DNA of 33,993 nt from Clostridia bacterium (GTDB lineage: Bacteria > Bacillota > Peptococcia > Peptococcales > BICA1-8). This document shows positions 1-9,573 of the stretch, in pieces. The notes beneath the pieces are model-generated. The model searched no databases, had not been told where the DNA came from, and saw only the letters and a list, made by a program, of their open reading frames with translations. How positions within the stretch are numbered: position 1 is the stretch's first letter; the number at the start of each line of letters is the position of its first letter. Where the stretch lies: assembly GCA_012800195.1 (NCBI GenBank), contig JAAZJU010000136.1, forward strand, positions 1-33,993. The letters are read 5' to 3'. A program made the position numbers and the translations under genes.

Positions 1-362
1 CTAGAAATTAAAACGAAGACAAGGCCAGCAGTTAGGCCTGCAATAAACCTGAGAAAGTACCAATGGCCATAGTTGATTGTTAGACCTTGTGCTAGTATTG
101 AAAAAATATTGATAGTCAAAAAAATCGTTAAAGGTCTGACTCTATTAGAAGGCCAATTATAGAAACCTGCAAACAAAGCCCCTAGAAGGTAACCAAAATA
201 ATTTGTTGATGCTAGATAGCCAGCAAACTGGTCAGTAAAGGATAATTCCAATTGCATTAAAGGGAAAAGGGGTGTAAAGGCAAATCTACTTATGCCCATG
301 ACGATTAATAATGTAAATGTTCCTGCTAATAAACTTTTAGCTTCTTTAGAGATACGGATTAT
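1..362 (-). CDS. MFS transporter, YbfB/YjiJ-like, N-terminal part (runs off the left edge)
   Basis: The minus-strand frame is open from about 362 to the window edge. It translates as IRISKEAKSLLAGTFTLLIVMGISRFAFTPLFPLMQLELSFTDQFAGYLASTNYFGYLLGALFAG...RFIAGLTAGLVFVLIS, a typical MFS N-terminus. The SD AAAGGAGG lies just upstream. The start codon is unclear (see findings). Confidence 0.75.
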   Translation of the reverse strand, partial: MIRISKEAKSLLAGTFTLLIVMGISRFAFTPLFPLMQLELSFTDQFAGYLASTNYFGYLLGALFAGFYNWPSNRVRPLTIFLTINIFSILAQGLTINYGHWYFLRFIAGLTAGLVFVLIS

Positions 363-560
363 AAAACCTCCTTTAAAGGTCTTAGCCTATGTATAGGTAT
401 TTTTTGTTTAGCCTAAGTTTATACTATCTAGAAATATTATATTGTAAAAGATTTAAATTAAAAAGTAATTAAAAACTATTTTGATTTAAACAGAATAAGG
501 TTTAATTTTATTATAATAAGTGTAAGTTGTTATTAGTATCTTTAAATGGGAGAGATAGTT

Positions 561-923
561 GTGAAATATCTATTTATTTGTTATCCTCAATGCACTACTT
601 GTCGCAAGGCAAAAAAGTGGTTAGATGAAAATAATATTGAATATGAAGAAAGGCATATTGGGAAAGATAATCCCAACTTTCTTGAATTAGCAAAATGGAC
701 AGCCCAAAGTGGCTTACCTTTAAAAAAATTTTTCAATACAAGAGGAACTTTATATAAAGAAATGAACTTAAAGGAAAAACTTTCTCAAATGAGTGAGGAA
801 GAGCAGTTAGAGCTTCTCGCCAGCAATGGTATGTTAGTTAGACGCCCCTTATTGGTTAGTGAAACAGAGGTTTTAGTAGGATTTAACATCGAGGAGTGGG
901 AGAAGATTCACAAAGATATTTAA
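561..923 (+). CDS. ArsC/Spx-family protein (arsenate reductase-like, CTTC motif)
   Basis: CYPQCTTCRKAKKWLDENNIEYEERHI N-terminus and a conserved RRPLLV segment. The GTG at 561 follows GGGAGAG better than the ORF-track ATG at 546 does. Confidence 0.85.
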   Translation: MKYLFICYPQCTTCRKAKKWLDENNIEYEERHIGKDNPNFLELAKWTAQSGLPLKKFFNTRGTLYKEMNLKEKLSQMSEEEQLELLASNGMLVRRPLLVSETEVLVGFNIEEWEKIHKDI

Positions 924-939
924 AATGGGAGGGATCTAG

Positions 940-1185
940 ATGACCTTTAAAATCAAGGATACAAATGATGCTTTTAAATTTGCTCTTAGTCTATATGATT
1001 ATTTAAGTAAAAACGGATATTCTGAGGAGGCTAAGATTTTAGGAAATTTGGTAGATGATTGCTTTTCCTCTGATGAAGAAGCTCAGAAAGCCCATTGGAA
1101 AGCATTTAAAGAAATAAAAGGTAAAGTACCCGACTTGCCTAAAAAATATCAAATAGCCCTTGAAGAATCGCTAGAAATTTTATAA
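940..1185 (+). CDS. Hypothetical small protein (81 aa)
   Basis: ORF with SD GGGAGG; short gap after the preceding gene. Confidence 0.6.
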   Translation: MTFKIKDTNDAFKFALSLYDYLSKNGYSEEAKILGNLVDDCFSSDEEAQKAHWKAFKEIKGKVPDLPKKYQIALEESLEIL

Positions 1186-1232
1186 AAAAGACTTGGGCTT
1201 GGATACTAACATATTATATGAGGTGTGATAGC

Positions 1233-1646
1233 GTGAAAACAGAAAGGGAATATGCTTTATATGGGTTAGATCCTCTAGAACAAATAATCATTGATGTCTT
1301 AGAGTATCTAGATGATTCTATTGATTTTTTTGATTTACAGCTTATTCTTTCTGAGTCAATTTCCAATGCTTTTTTCCATGGGAATCAAGGAGATGTGACC
1401 AAACCAATATATTTAAAGGTTATAATTCATGAATCAATTATAACCTTTAAAATTAAAGATGCAGGAGCTTGTACTCAGAAATTTAATATTCATGAGGAAA
1501 TTGAAGAAGAAGATATCTTGAGTGATAGGGGTAGAGGCTTGTTTCTTTTAAAATGCTTTACCGATTATATGGATTATAAAAATAATACACTAATTTTAAA
1601 AAAGAAAATCAATTCCATTAATGATAAAATAAGTTTAGATAACTGA
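1233..1646 (+). CDS. RsbW-like serine kinase / anti-sigma factor (HATPase)
   Basis: N-box ESISNAFFHGN, G1-like IKDAG, G2-like RGRGLFLLK. Likely GTG start at 1233, inside the ORF-track call. Confidence 0.75.
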   Translation: MKTEREYALYGLDPLEQIIIDVLEYLDDSIDFFDLQLILSESISNAFFHGNQGDVTKPIYLKVIIHESIITFKIKDAGACTQKFNIHEEIEEEDILSDRGRGLFLLKCFTDYMDYKNNTLILKKKINSINDKISLDN

Positions 1647-1687
1647 GTCTAAAAGTTGTATTTAGGGGAAGGATTTGAAAAACCAGT

Positions 1688-3163
1688 ATGAATAGAATAA
1701 TTGAGCAGGGTGACTATGAAAAGCTGTTATTGCATGTGGAAAGATTAGAATTAGCCTTAAAGGAAAGCGAAGAAAAATATCAAAGCCTCTATAATAATAG
1801 TCACCTCATGATGTTAATTATTGAGCCTAGTACTGGAAAGATTATTGATGCTAATCCTGTTTCCTGTCAATACTATGGTTATTCCCAAAAAGAAATGAGA
1901 ACAAAAACTATTTTTGATATAAATACTCTTTCTAAAGAAGAGACACTGGCAGAAATGGCATTGGCAGTGCAGGAAAAGAGAAAACACTTTAATTTTACAC
2001 ACAGACTGGCCAATAATGAAATAAGACATGTTGAAGTTTATAGTGGCCCCATTTGTATCCAAGGGAGAAAACTATTATATTCTATTATTCATGATATAAC
2101 AGATAAAGTTATGATTGCTAAATCCTTACAAGAAAGTGAAAACCACTATCGAAATTTAATGGAATTAGCTCCTTGTGGTGTAGTGGTTTTTTGTAACAAA
2201 AAAATTGTTTTCGCCAATCCAGCAGCAGCTATATTATTAGGAGCTAAAGAACCTAAAGATTTAGAAGGTGTTAACTTTATAAACTTAATAGACGAGGAAT
2301 ATCGGGAAATTGCTCGGAAGAGAATTAAAAGAATTTTAATAAATAAAAACACAAATACCATTATCAATTATAGTTTTACTGATTTAAAGGGTAGACAAAT
2401 TCAAGTAGAAGCAGCCTCTGCTTTTTTTGATTACAAAGGAAAGCCTGCAGTCCAAACAGTTTTTTGGGATGTGACAGAAAGGAAAAAAGAGCTGGACAGG
2501 GCTGCTAGAATTCAAAAAAAGCGTCTTACCACTCAGTTTCCAATAAAAGAAAAAGGCAAATTAGAGGTTCTTTATAAACCAGCTAGCTTTATTAGCGGGG
2601 ATCTTTTCCATTTTTACAGATTAAACGAGCATACGGTGATTGGCTTACTAGCAGATGTAATGGGCAAGGGTGTTACCGCCGCCTTATCTAATTCGGCAGT
2701 AAAAGTTTTGTTTTACGAAATAGCAGCAAGAGTAAAAGATCCTTTAAAGATTATAGAAGCCCTTAATAAAGAAACACCGGAATTTTTAGAGGATGAATAT
2801 ATAGCAGCTTGCTGTTTTGCCTTTGACTTTTTGGAAAATACTTGTCAGGTAGTTTGTGCTGGGATTAGTAGTTTTTCGGTTAAATTAAATGGTAGATATT
2901 ATTTAGAGGAAACGTTACCTGGGAGCTTTTTAGGTATGTTTAAAGATTCTGTATTTGAAAGGAAGATTTATAAATTTAAAACAGGAGATGTCTTTTATTT
3001 TTATACTGACGGTTTGGAGGAATTGTTAGATAAGAGCTGGGTTAAAAACAAGTTTACATCCTTTACAAATATTAATAAACAAAAAAAATTTCTGGAAAGC
3101 GTAACCTTTGATAATGAGGATGTAAAGGATGATCTTACCTGGTTGGCCATAGAAATCCTATAA
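1688..3163 (+). CDS. PAS-domain PP2C-type (SpoIIE/RsbU) serine phosphatase
   Basis: PAS-like segments (YQSLYNNSHLMMLIIEPSTGKIIDANPVSCQYYGYS and YRNLMELAPCGVVVFCNKKIVFANPAAAILLG), then a SpoIIE-type core (ISGDLFHFYRL..GLLADVMGKGVTAAL..GDVFYFYTDGLEEL). Confidence 0.85.
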   Translation: MNRIIEQGDYEKLLLHVERLELALKESEEKYQSLYNNSHLMMLIIEPSTGKIIDANPVSCQYYGYSQKEMRTKTIFDINTLSKEETLAEMALAVQEKRKHFNFTHRLANNEIRHVEVYSGPICIQGRKLLYSIIHDITDKVMIAKSLQESENHYRNLMELAPCGVVVFCNKKIVFANPAAAILLGAKEPKDLEGVNFINLIDEEYREIARKRIKRILINKNTNTIINYSFTDLKGRQIQVEAASAFFDYKGKPAVQTVFWDVTERKKELDRAARIQKKRLTTQFPIKEKGKLEVLYKPASFISGDLFHFYRLNEHTVIGLLADVMGKGVTAALSNSAVKVLFYEIAARVKDPLKIIEALNKETPEFLEDEYIAACCFAFDFLENTCQVVCAGISSFSVKLNGRYYLEETLPGSFLGMFKDSVFERKIYKFKTGDVFYFYTDGLEELLDKSWVKNKFTSFTNINKQKKFLESVTFDNEDVKDDLTWLAIEIL

Positions 3164-3178
3164 AATTAGCCATACATG

Positions 3179-3206
3179 TTGACAAAATATTTATATTCTT
3201 TAAAAT
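3179..3206 (+). promoter_or_regulatory. Probable sigma-A promoter for the riboswitch-pflBA transcript
   Basis: TTGACA (3179-3184), 16 bp spacer, TAAAAT (3201-3206). Confidence 0.6.
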
Positions 3207-3224
3207 AAAGACAAAGAATAACAA

Positions 3225-3321
3225 GGTCACATGACTGGCGGAAGTGGAATTAACCACAGGGAGTGTGACTGGGATATTGCCGACCGCCTGGGCTCTTATA
3301 TGTGTCCAGGTGGTTTTTTTT
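3225..3321 (+). ncRNA. ZTP riboswitch (pfl motif) with expression platform
   Basis: Conserved GACTGGCG...CCGACCGCCTGGGC. P1 is GGTCACA/TGTGACT, P2 is GTGG/CCAC (3244-3247/3254-3257), the pseudoknot is GGCG (3237-3240) with CGCC (3285-3288). A terminator overlaps the 3' part, and pflB lies downstream. Confidence 0.9.
3283..3321 (+). terminator. Intrinsic terminator of the ZTP riboswitch
   Basis: ACCGCCTGGG (3283-3292) pairs with TCCAGGTGGT (3305-3314), followed by T8. It shares bases with the pseudoknot strand. Confidence 0.85.
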
Positions 3322-3356
3322 CTAGTAATTTAAATTTCGTCAAAGGAGGTAAAGAT

Positions 3357-5579
3357 ATGTTTGTACAATGGGACGGATTTAAAAAGGGAAAGTGGGATAA
3401 GGAAATTAATGTAAGAGATTTTATTCAAAAGAATTACACTCTTTATGATGGTAATGAAGATTTTCTAGAAGATATTTCGCCAAAAACTAAAAAAGTATGG
3501 GAAAAGTGCCAAGAATTACTTCTAGAAGAACTAGAAAAAGGTGTCTTAGATATTGAGACGGAGAGAGTTTCTGGGATTGATAATTTTGAGCCAGGTTATA
3601 TTGATCAAGAAAATGAGGTCATTGTGGGTCTCCAGACAGATAAACCCCTTAAGAGAATAATTAATCCCTTTGGCGGCATTAGAATGGCACAAGAGTCTGT
3701 AGCAGCTTACGGGTATTCAATGAATAAACATCTGGAAGATATTTTTACCAAGTACAGAAAAACTCATAATCAAGGGGTTTTTGATGCCTATACAAAGGAA
3801 ATTAGGACTTTGCGTTCTGCGGGTGTTATAACTGGACTTCCCGATGCTTACGGTAGAGGAAGAATTATTGGGGATTATAGAAGAGTAGCCCTTTATGGAA
3901 TTGATTTTTTAATAGAAGATAAAAAAGCTTCCCTCAAAGAATTAAAAGGCCCCTTTAGTGAAGAAATAATTCGTCTAAGAGAAGAGGTTAGCGAACAAAT
4001 TAGAGCTTTACGAGCTATGAAAAATATGGCCTCGAGATACGGTGTAGATATTTCTAAGCCCGCTAAAAACGCCCAGGAAGCTGTACAATTTTTATATATG
4101 GGTTACTTAGCAGCAATTAAAGAAAATAATGGTGCGGCTATGTCCTTGGGGAGAAATACTGTCTTTCTAGATATTTTTATTGAACGGGACTTACAACGAG
4201 GGATTTTAACAGAAGTAGAAGCCCAAGAGCTTATTGACCAATTTGTTATCAAGCTTAGAATTGCGAGACATTTAAGAACCCCTGAATATAATGAACTTTT
4301 TGCTGGGGATCCCACCTGGGTTACCGAGTCTATTGGTGGAATAGGCTTAGATGGGCGGCCTTTAGTTACTAAAACTGCCTTTAGGTTTCTACATACATTA
4401 ATTAACTTAGGCCCTGCTGCTGAACCGAATATGACCGTCCTCTGGTCTGACAAGCTACCAGAGAATTTTAAAAAATATTGTGCTAAGTTATCCATCCTGA
4501 CTGATTCCTTACAATACGAGAACGATGATATTATGCGTCCTACTTATGGTGATGATTATGGAATAGCTTGCTGTGTTTCGGCTATGACTATCGGTAAACA
4601 AATGCAGTATTTCGGAGCTAGGTGCAATCTAGCTAAATCCTTGCTTTATGCCATTAACGGTGGGGTTGATGAGGTAATAGGAGAATTAATTGTCCCTGAT
4701 ATTCCAGTAATGGAGGATGAAGTTTTAGAATTTGAAAAGGTGAAAGAAAACTATATTAAAGTAATAGATTATGTGGCTGAGCAATATGTTAACGCCATGA
4801 ACATTATCCATTATATGCACGATAAATACGCCTATGAGGCAGGACAAATGGCCCTACATGATACTTGGGTAGAACGATTAACTGCTTTTGGGGTAGCGGG
4901 TTTATCAGTTGTAGCAGATTCCTTGAGTGCCATAAAATACGCTAAGGTAAAACCTATTAGAGAAAATGGAATAGCAGTGGACTTTATTGTTGAAGGAGAT
5001 TTCCCTAAGTACGGTAACGATGACGATAGAGTGGATAACATTGCATTAGAGATAGTAAATAAATTTAGTACCTCTTTAAAGAAGCATAAACTGTACCGGG
5101 ATGCCATCCATACCTTATCGGTACTAACTATCACTTCCAATGTAGTTTATGGTAAAAAAACTGGAACAACTCCCGATGGCAGAAAGGCTGGGGAAGCCTT
5201 TGCTCCTGGAGCCAATCCTATGCATGGCAGGGATGAAAGTGGTGCTTTAGCCTCTTTGAATTCAGTGGCTAAAATACCTTATTGTGATGTTTGTCAAGAT
5301 GGCATTTCTAATACCTTTACTATTGTGCCTGAGGCATTAGGAAATGACCAAGCTGATAGAATAAATAATTTAGTAGATATCTTGGATGGCTATTTTACTC
5401 AAGGTGCACATCATCTTAATGTTAATGTACTTAATAAAGAAACCTTGCTTGATGCTATGGAAAATCCCAGTAAATATCCTACTTTAACTATTAGGGTTTC
5501 TGGCTATGCTGTTAATTTCAATCGTCTAACTAAAGAACAACAGCTAGAAGTAATCAACAGAACCTTCCATAAATACTAA
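3357..5579 (+). CDS. pflB: Pyruvate formate-lyase (glycyl radical enzyme)
   Basis: Active-site ACCVS, glycyl-radical motif RVSGYAV, C-terminal HKY. The real start is MFVQWDGF at 3357 after SD AAAGGAGG; the ORF-track start at 3231 lies inside the riboswitch. Confidence 0.95.
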   Translation: MFVQWDGFKKGKWDKEINVRDFIQKNYTLYDGNEDFLEDISPKTKKVWEKCQELLLEELEKGVLDIETERVSGIDNFEPGYIDQENEVIVGLQTDKPLKRIINPFGGIRMAQESVAAYGYSMNKHLEDIFTKYRKTHNQGVFDAYTKEIRTLRSAGVITGLPDAYGRGRIIGDYRRVALYGIDFLIEDKKASLKELKGPFSEEIIRLREEVSEQIRALRAMKNMASRYGVDISKPAKNAQEAVQFLYMGYLAAIKENNGAAMSLGRNTVFLDIFIERDLQRGILTEVEAQELIDQFVIKLRIARHLRTPEYNELFAGDPTWVTESIGGIGLDGRPLVTKTAFRFLHTLINLGPAAEPNMTVLWSDKLPENFKKYCAKLSILTDSLQYENDDIMRPTYGDDYGIACCVSAMTIGKQMQYFGARCNLAKSLLYAINGGVDEVIGELIVPDIPVMEDEVLEFEKVKENYIKVIDYVAEQYVNAMNIIHYMHDKYAYEAGQMALHDTWVERLTAFGVAGLSVVADSLSAIKYAKVKPIRENGIAVDFIVEGDFPKYGNDDDRVDNIALEIVNKFSTSLKKHKLYRDAIHTLSVLTITSNVVYGKKTGTTPDGRKAGEAFAPGANPMHGRDESGALASLNSVAKIPYCDVCQDGISNTFTIVPEALGNDQADRINNLVDILDGYFTQGAHHLNVNVLNKETLLDAMENPSKYPTLTIRVSGYAVNFNRLTKEQQLEVINRTFHKY

Positions 5580-5595
5580 GGTCGGAGGTAGATAA

Positions 5596-6300
5596 ATGGG
5601 GAAGATCCATTCTATAGAAACCATGGGTTTGGTTGATGGACCAGGTATTAGATTTGTGGTATTTTTTCAGGGTTGTTATTTAAGATGTCTCTATTGTCAC
5701 AATCCTGACACTTGGCCTTTAAGGGAAGGGCAAGAAATCTCTGCCCAAGAACTTCTTGAAAAAGCCTTAAGGTATAAGCCTTTTTTCCAGAAGTCGGGGG
5801 GAGGGGTAACCTGCTCTGGTGGAGAACCCCTTCTGCAACCTGATTTTTTAATAGAATTTCTTAAATTATGTAAGGACAATGATATTCATACCGCTCTGGA
5901 TACTTCAGGTTTTGGGGTGGGTAAATATGAGGAAATACTAGAATATACCGATTTAGTAATTCTAGATGTAAAGCACTATAATCAAGAAGACCATAAAATG
6001 CTAACTGGCTGGGGGATGAAGGAACTGTGGAAATTTAAAGAGGCCTTAGACCTTAAAGGAACTAAGCTCTGGATTAGGCATGTGGTGATCCCCGATTTAA
6101 CCGACTCCAGAGAACATATAGAAAACCTTAAGGCTTTTATTTCCCAGTTTAAAAATGTAGAAAAAGTGGAACTCTTACCTTATCATAATTTAGCCATTGA
6201 AAAATATAGAAGGCTAGGGTTAGAGTATAAATTGGCAGGGACAAAACCCATGGATAAGGAGAAACTTGTCTCCTTGGAGAAAATTCTTAAAGGACAATAG
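5596..6300 (+). CDS. pflA: Pyruvate formate-lyase-activating enzyme (radical SAM)
   Basis: CYLRCLYC (CxxxCxxC) motif, GGGVTCSGGEPLLQ, directly downstream of pflB. Confidence 0.95.
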   Translation: MGKIHSIETMGLVDGPGIRFVVFFQGCYLRCLYCHNPDTWPLREGQEISAQELLEKALRYKPFFQKSGGGVTCSGGEPLLQPDFLIEFLKLCKDNDIHTALDTSGFGVGKYEEILEYTDLVILDVKHYNQEDHKMLTGWGMKELWKFKEALDLKGTKLWIRHVVIPDLTDSREHIENLKAFISQFKNVEKVELLPYHNLAIEKYRRLGLEYKLAGTKPMDKEKLVSLEKILKGQ

Positions 6301-6329
6301 AGCATTTATTTGCTCTCATTGTCCTTTTT
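6289..6329. terminator. Shared (bidirectional) terminator between pflA and the convergent regulator gene
   Basis: AAAGGACAAT-AGAGC-loop-GCTCT-C-ATTGTCCTTTTT, a two-part stem with a T-run on the plus strand. Confidence 0.75.
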
Positions 6330-7978
6330 CATTTGAGATCCTTACCAGCCTCTTTAAGCATACTTATATATAAAAGCAATTCTTCTCTAGAACTAACATT
6401 TAGTTTAGTATATATCCTCTTTGTATGGGTTTTAATAGTATTAATACTTAGGCATAAAATTCCCGCGATTTCCTTGGCAGTATATTGTTGAACATAGAGG
6501 TCAAAGACCGAGCGTTCCGCTGGGGAAAGATTCTTAATATTTCTAGCAAATTCATTAAGAGCGGCAGAGGGGGTTTCCTGCTCTGTTTTTTTATGAATTT
6601 CTTCGCTTTGGCTAGCTAGGTATTCAATTAATTCATTTATCTCAAGAATTCCAGTTTTGGGAGTTTCACTTAAATCATTGGATTTAATGATATCCAACCC
6701 AGATGTTATTGGCTTAATGTAGCGCTTACTTAAAAAAAAGGAAAGCAATATTCCTAAAAGCATTAATAAAGTAAACATAAAGGCTAAGCGTAAAGTGGAA
6801 CTAACCAATGTATCCTTGATGTCTTCCTCTGGAACCATGATAGCTAAAGACCATTTCTGGTCGGCAAATGCAGAATCTTTAGGATATAGCTCAAGTGGCA
6901 CATGGAAGCCAAGAAAAGCCTCATTTTTTCCTCCTTCATATGAATAAAAGGAATTGCGTCTTTCCTCTATATTGAGTATTGGACTTAGAGTATTTTTTTT
7001 AAATGAATAACCACCAGAGAACATAGCCCCTGAAGTAAAAATGGTATCCTTTGAAACTGGTGCCAGCACGCAAAAAATGCGACTATAGGTACTATAATCA
7101 GGCATATAGGACAATTTAAACAACATAGCACTAACCTCAAAGCCACATACCCCGAGAATATTTCCTTGAGAATCAATAAGTGGAGCAGAACATAGCATTA
7201 TTTCTTCACTGGTCCCAGGTAGGGTAAAGGCTGGAGTCCAAGAATACAGCCTTGAAAGGGGCAAGGACTCTTTATGGGCATATTCCATAGGTAGATGAAA
7301 ATAGGGAGCTTTACTTATATCAAACTCCATATCCCATTGGGCATGCAGGGGAAGGGAGTTATTACGAGCGATATTAGGAAACCCCCGTAATAAAACAATG
7401 GTGGGGGAAGATGAATTTAAAATATTTGGTTCCATATTTTTAATAAATAGTCCGGCTCGAGAAGTTTCAGATTTCTCTAATTTATTATTAATTGTTGCAT
7501 CCAGAATAATAAAAACGCCACTGCTTTTGGATTTTTCTAAGGAAAATAAAGCACGGTCAAATTGATCTGTAAGGATTTCCTCTAAAATTTCAGGATTATT
7601 TTGTAATCCAGAAAGGTCAATTTCCTTTTCCAGGAGCATTTTCTCAATACTTGTTGCTAAGTTTCTAGAAAAATCTACGGTTTGCACGGAAAGTTGACCA
7701 TAGTATTGAGAAATATGCTGAGAGATATGATTTAATTCATTTTGCAGCAATTTTTTATTTTCATCCACTCCGGCTGTAAATGTACCTGTCAATAATAAAA
7801 TCACTATTATTCCCAGGACCATAGTAAAAACAAGGAGAATTAAAAACAAGAAAAGTCTTAGGCCCATTGATAAACCCAATGTGCCTGTTTCTTTATATTC
7901 TTGTTTTATTTGCTCTAGTTTATTAACAACTAGCACTTCCTCACCTACAATCAAACCAGATAGCGACCTATAAGTCAC
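6329..7978 (-). CDS. Membrane-anchored LuxR-type transcriptional regulator with an extracellular dCache-like sensor
   Basis: N-terminal TM (LFLFLILLVFTMVLGIIVILLL), extracellular region of about 300 aa, second TM (FMFTLLMLLGILLSFFLS), C-terminal LuxR HTH (LSPAERSVFDLYVQQYTAKEIAGILCLSINTIKTHTKRIYTKLNVSSREELL). The exact start is uncertain (GTG at 7978 or further in). Confidence 0.85.
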   Translation of the reverse strand: MTYRSLSGLIVGEEVLVVNKLEQIKQEYKETGTLGLSMGLRLFLFLILLVFTMVLGIIVILLLTGTFTAGVDENKKLLQNELNHISQHISQYYGQLSVQTVDFSRNLATSIEKMLLEKEIDLSGLQNNPEILEEILTDQFDRALFSLEKSKSSGVFIILDATINNKLEKSETSRAGLFIKNMEPNILNSSSPTIVLLRGFPNIARNNSLPLHAQWDMEFDISKAPYFHLPMEYAHKESLPLSRLYSWTPAFTLPGTSEEIMLCSAPLIDSQGNILGVCGFEVSAMLFKLSYMPDYSTYSRIFCVLAPVSKDTIFTSGAMFSGGYSFKKNTLSPILNIEERRNSFYSYEGGKNEAFLGFHVPLELYPKDSAFADQKWSLAIMVPEEDIKDTLVSSTLRLAFMFTLLMLLGILLSFFLSKRYIKPITSGLDIIKSNDLSETPKTGILEINELIEYLASQSEEIHKKTEQETPSAALNEFARNIKNLSPAERSVFDLYVQQYTAKEIAGILCLSINTIKTHTKRIYTKLNVSSREELLLYISMLKEAGKDLK

Positions 7979-9356
7979 CTAATATTTTTTGTGCCTCTTT
8001 AGCTGTGTAACCTACCCATTTATTTGCTCCTTTACTATCTGTGTCTTTTAAGTGATTTAAATATTCTTTCCTTGAATCAGAAGCTATTTTCCTAATCTTA
8101 TTTTCAAAGTCTTTCTCTAATTTATCAATATTCTCAAAGGTGGGAGGAATATAAAAGTCGTATTCCCTTTGCATTTCAATGGCAGTACTTAAAAGCTTTT
8201 TGATGTTTTTATCGGATATATTATTAATCTCTTGGCTCATCATTTCTCCATAGGCTTCCTCCGTTACAGGTAGATATCCTGTTGAGGAAATAAAATAAAG
8301 GTTTTGCTGGGGCTGGGTAAACCATTTAAGAAAGATAGCAGCAGCATATTCCTTTTCTTTAGAGGATTTAGTAACACACATTCCACTTCCTCTTTGGATT
8401 GCAATTTTTTCTCCTTCTTGGAAGGTGGGATAAGGTAAAATGCCATATTCCACTGGTTCAGTTGTATTATCACTATATGTTACAGCAGGAGGAAAAAAAA
8501 CCACCCCTGCCGTGGAGCTCGTGGTACAAATAATATCCCCAGTTTTAGCTAAGTCTGAGGCATAACCGTCAAAAATTGCTATATGACCTTTAACCATTGG
8601 TTCATAAAAAAGATCCCATATCTTAGAAAAAACAGGGGAAGCCAAATCCAAAGTTTCATCTTTTACAAATTCATCCCCTAATTGTCTGTATCCTACTTGG
8701 GTAAGGTTAAAAAGGGAATCAGGTATATAAAAAGCCTTCCCATCATTTTGAATATGAGGAGTTTGATTATCAGACCATTGATAATATAGTTCTGCAGCCT
8801 TAATGATTCCTTCGAAGGTTTTTAAATCGTCAAAACTAATGTCCGTATCTTTGGCAAACCTATTAAACAATGTGTTATTGACAAATAGTACCTCAGTGGA
8901 CTTGGCTGTAGGAAAGACATAAAGTTTGTTATCGAATATTCCTTCTTCTATAAAACGGGGGACATATTTAGCGAGTTCCTCTTCTGTAAACTGTTCGTTT
9001 AAATCCACAAGCAAATCTTTTTCAGCTAGGATAAGGGCAGTTTTAGGATAGGCTGTAGTTATATCGGGAAGTTCGGGAGCACCGGGATCATTGTTGGCAG
9101 CCATAGTTAATTTTTCATGGAGGGTAGCAGAACCAGATATGGAAGTAACATTGACAATAATGCCCTTTTCAGCCCCAATAGTGCCGTTAAATTCATCTAT
9201 CATTTCATCCATTGTGTATCTCATTTGACCGCCATAATTATGCCACATTGTTAGGGTGACGGGATTTTTGGGATCCAAAAGAGTATCCCCTTGGCAAGCG
9301 GACAAGAGACTGAATATTAAGAAAAAGGTGAATAAGAATAGAACCTTTCTTTTCAT
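7968..9356 (-). CDS. ABC-type extracellular solute-binding lipoprotein (family 1)
   Basis: Lipobox LLSACQ, then LTMWHNYGGQMRYTMDEMIDEFN; SD GGAGG upstream. No permease or ATPase gene lies adjacent. Confidence 0.85.
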   Translation of the reverse strand: MKRKVLFLFTFFLIFSLLSACQGDTLLDPKNPVTLTMWHNYGGQMRYTMDEMIDEFNGTIGAEKGIIVNVTSISGSATLHEKLTMAANNDPGAPELPDITTAYPKTALILAEKDLLVDLNEQFTEEELAKYVPRFIEEGIFDNKLYVFPTAKSTEVLFVNNTLFNRFAKDTDISFDDLKTFEGIIKAAELYYQWSDNQTPHIQNDGKAFYIPDSLFNLTQVGYRQLGDEFVKDETLDLASPVFSKIWDLFYEPMVKGHIAIFDGYASDLAKTGDIICTTSSTAGVVFFPPAVTYSDNTTEPVEYGILPYPTFQEGEKIAIQRGSGMCVTKSSKEKEYAAAIFLKWFTQPQQNLYFISSTGYLPVTEEAYGEMMSQEINNISDKNIKKLLSTAIEMQREYDFYIPPTFENIDKLEKDFENKIRKIASDSRKEYLNHLKDTDSKGANKWVGYTAKEAQKILGDL

Positions 9357-9418
9357 TATTTCCTCCAGGACTTAAATATCTAAAACAATTATAACATTTC
9401 AATATTCAAAATTCTACC

Positions 9419-9472
9419 AATCACCCCAAAATCACCCCTGTCCGGTCCTTCCTTATCACCCTGTAGGTGATT
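9419..9472. promoter_or_regulatory. Cluster of ATCACC repeats upstream of the solute-binding protein gene
   Basis: ATCACC at 9420, 9431 and 9455, and inverted GGTGAT at 9466-9471. The last two form ATCACCCTGTAGGTGAT. Confidence 0.45.
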
Positions 9473-9573
9473 ACGAGAGATATTTTTTTGAATATTCTTT
9501 AAATGAGGAACTATAAAAGGGGGGATTTATAAAATCTTCATTTAGAAAGTGTTGAAGATAGGAGTTGAAAACC

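Noticed and set aside
1814-2367. Minus-strand ORFs (82 and 73 aa) inside the PAS-PP2C gene
   Set aside because: Overlap a well-supported coding gene and have no independent support.
3231-3356. N-terminal extension of PflB as given by the ORF track (start 3231)
   Set aside because: The region is a ZTP riboswitch plus terminator; the true start has a strong SD at 3357.
4103-4495. Minus-strand 130-aa ORF inside pflB
   Set aside because: Antisense shadow of a highly conserved enzyme; no SD or family resemblance.
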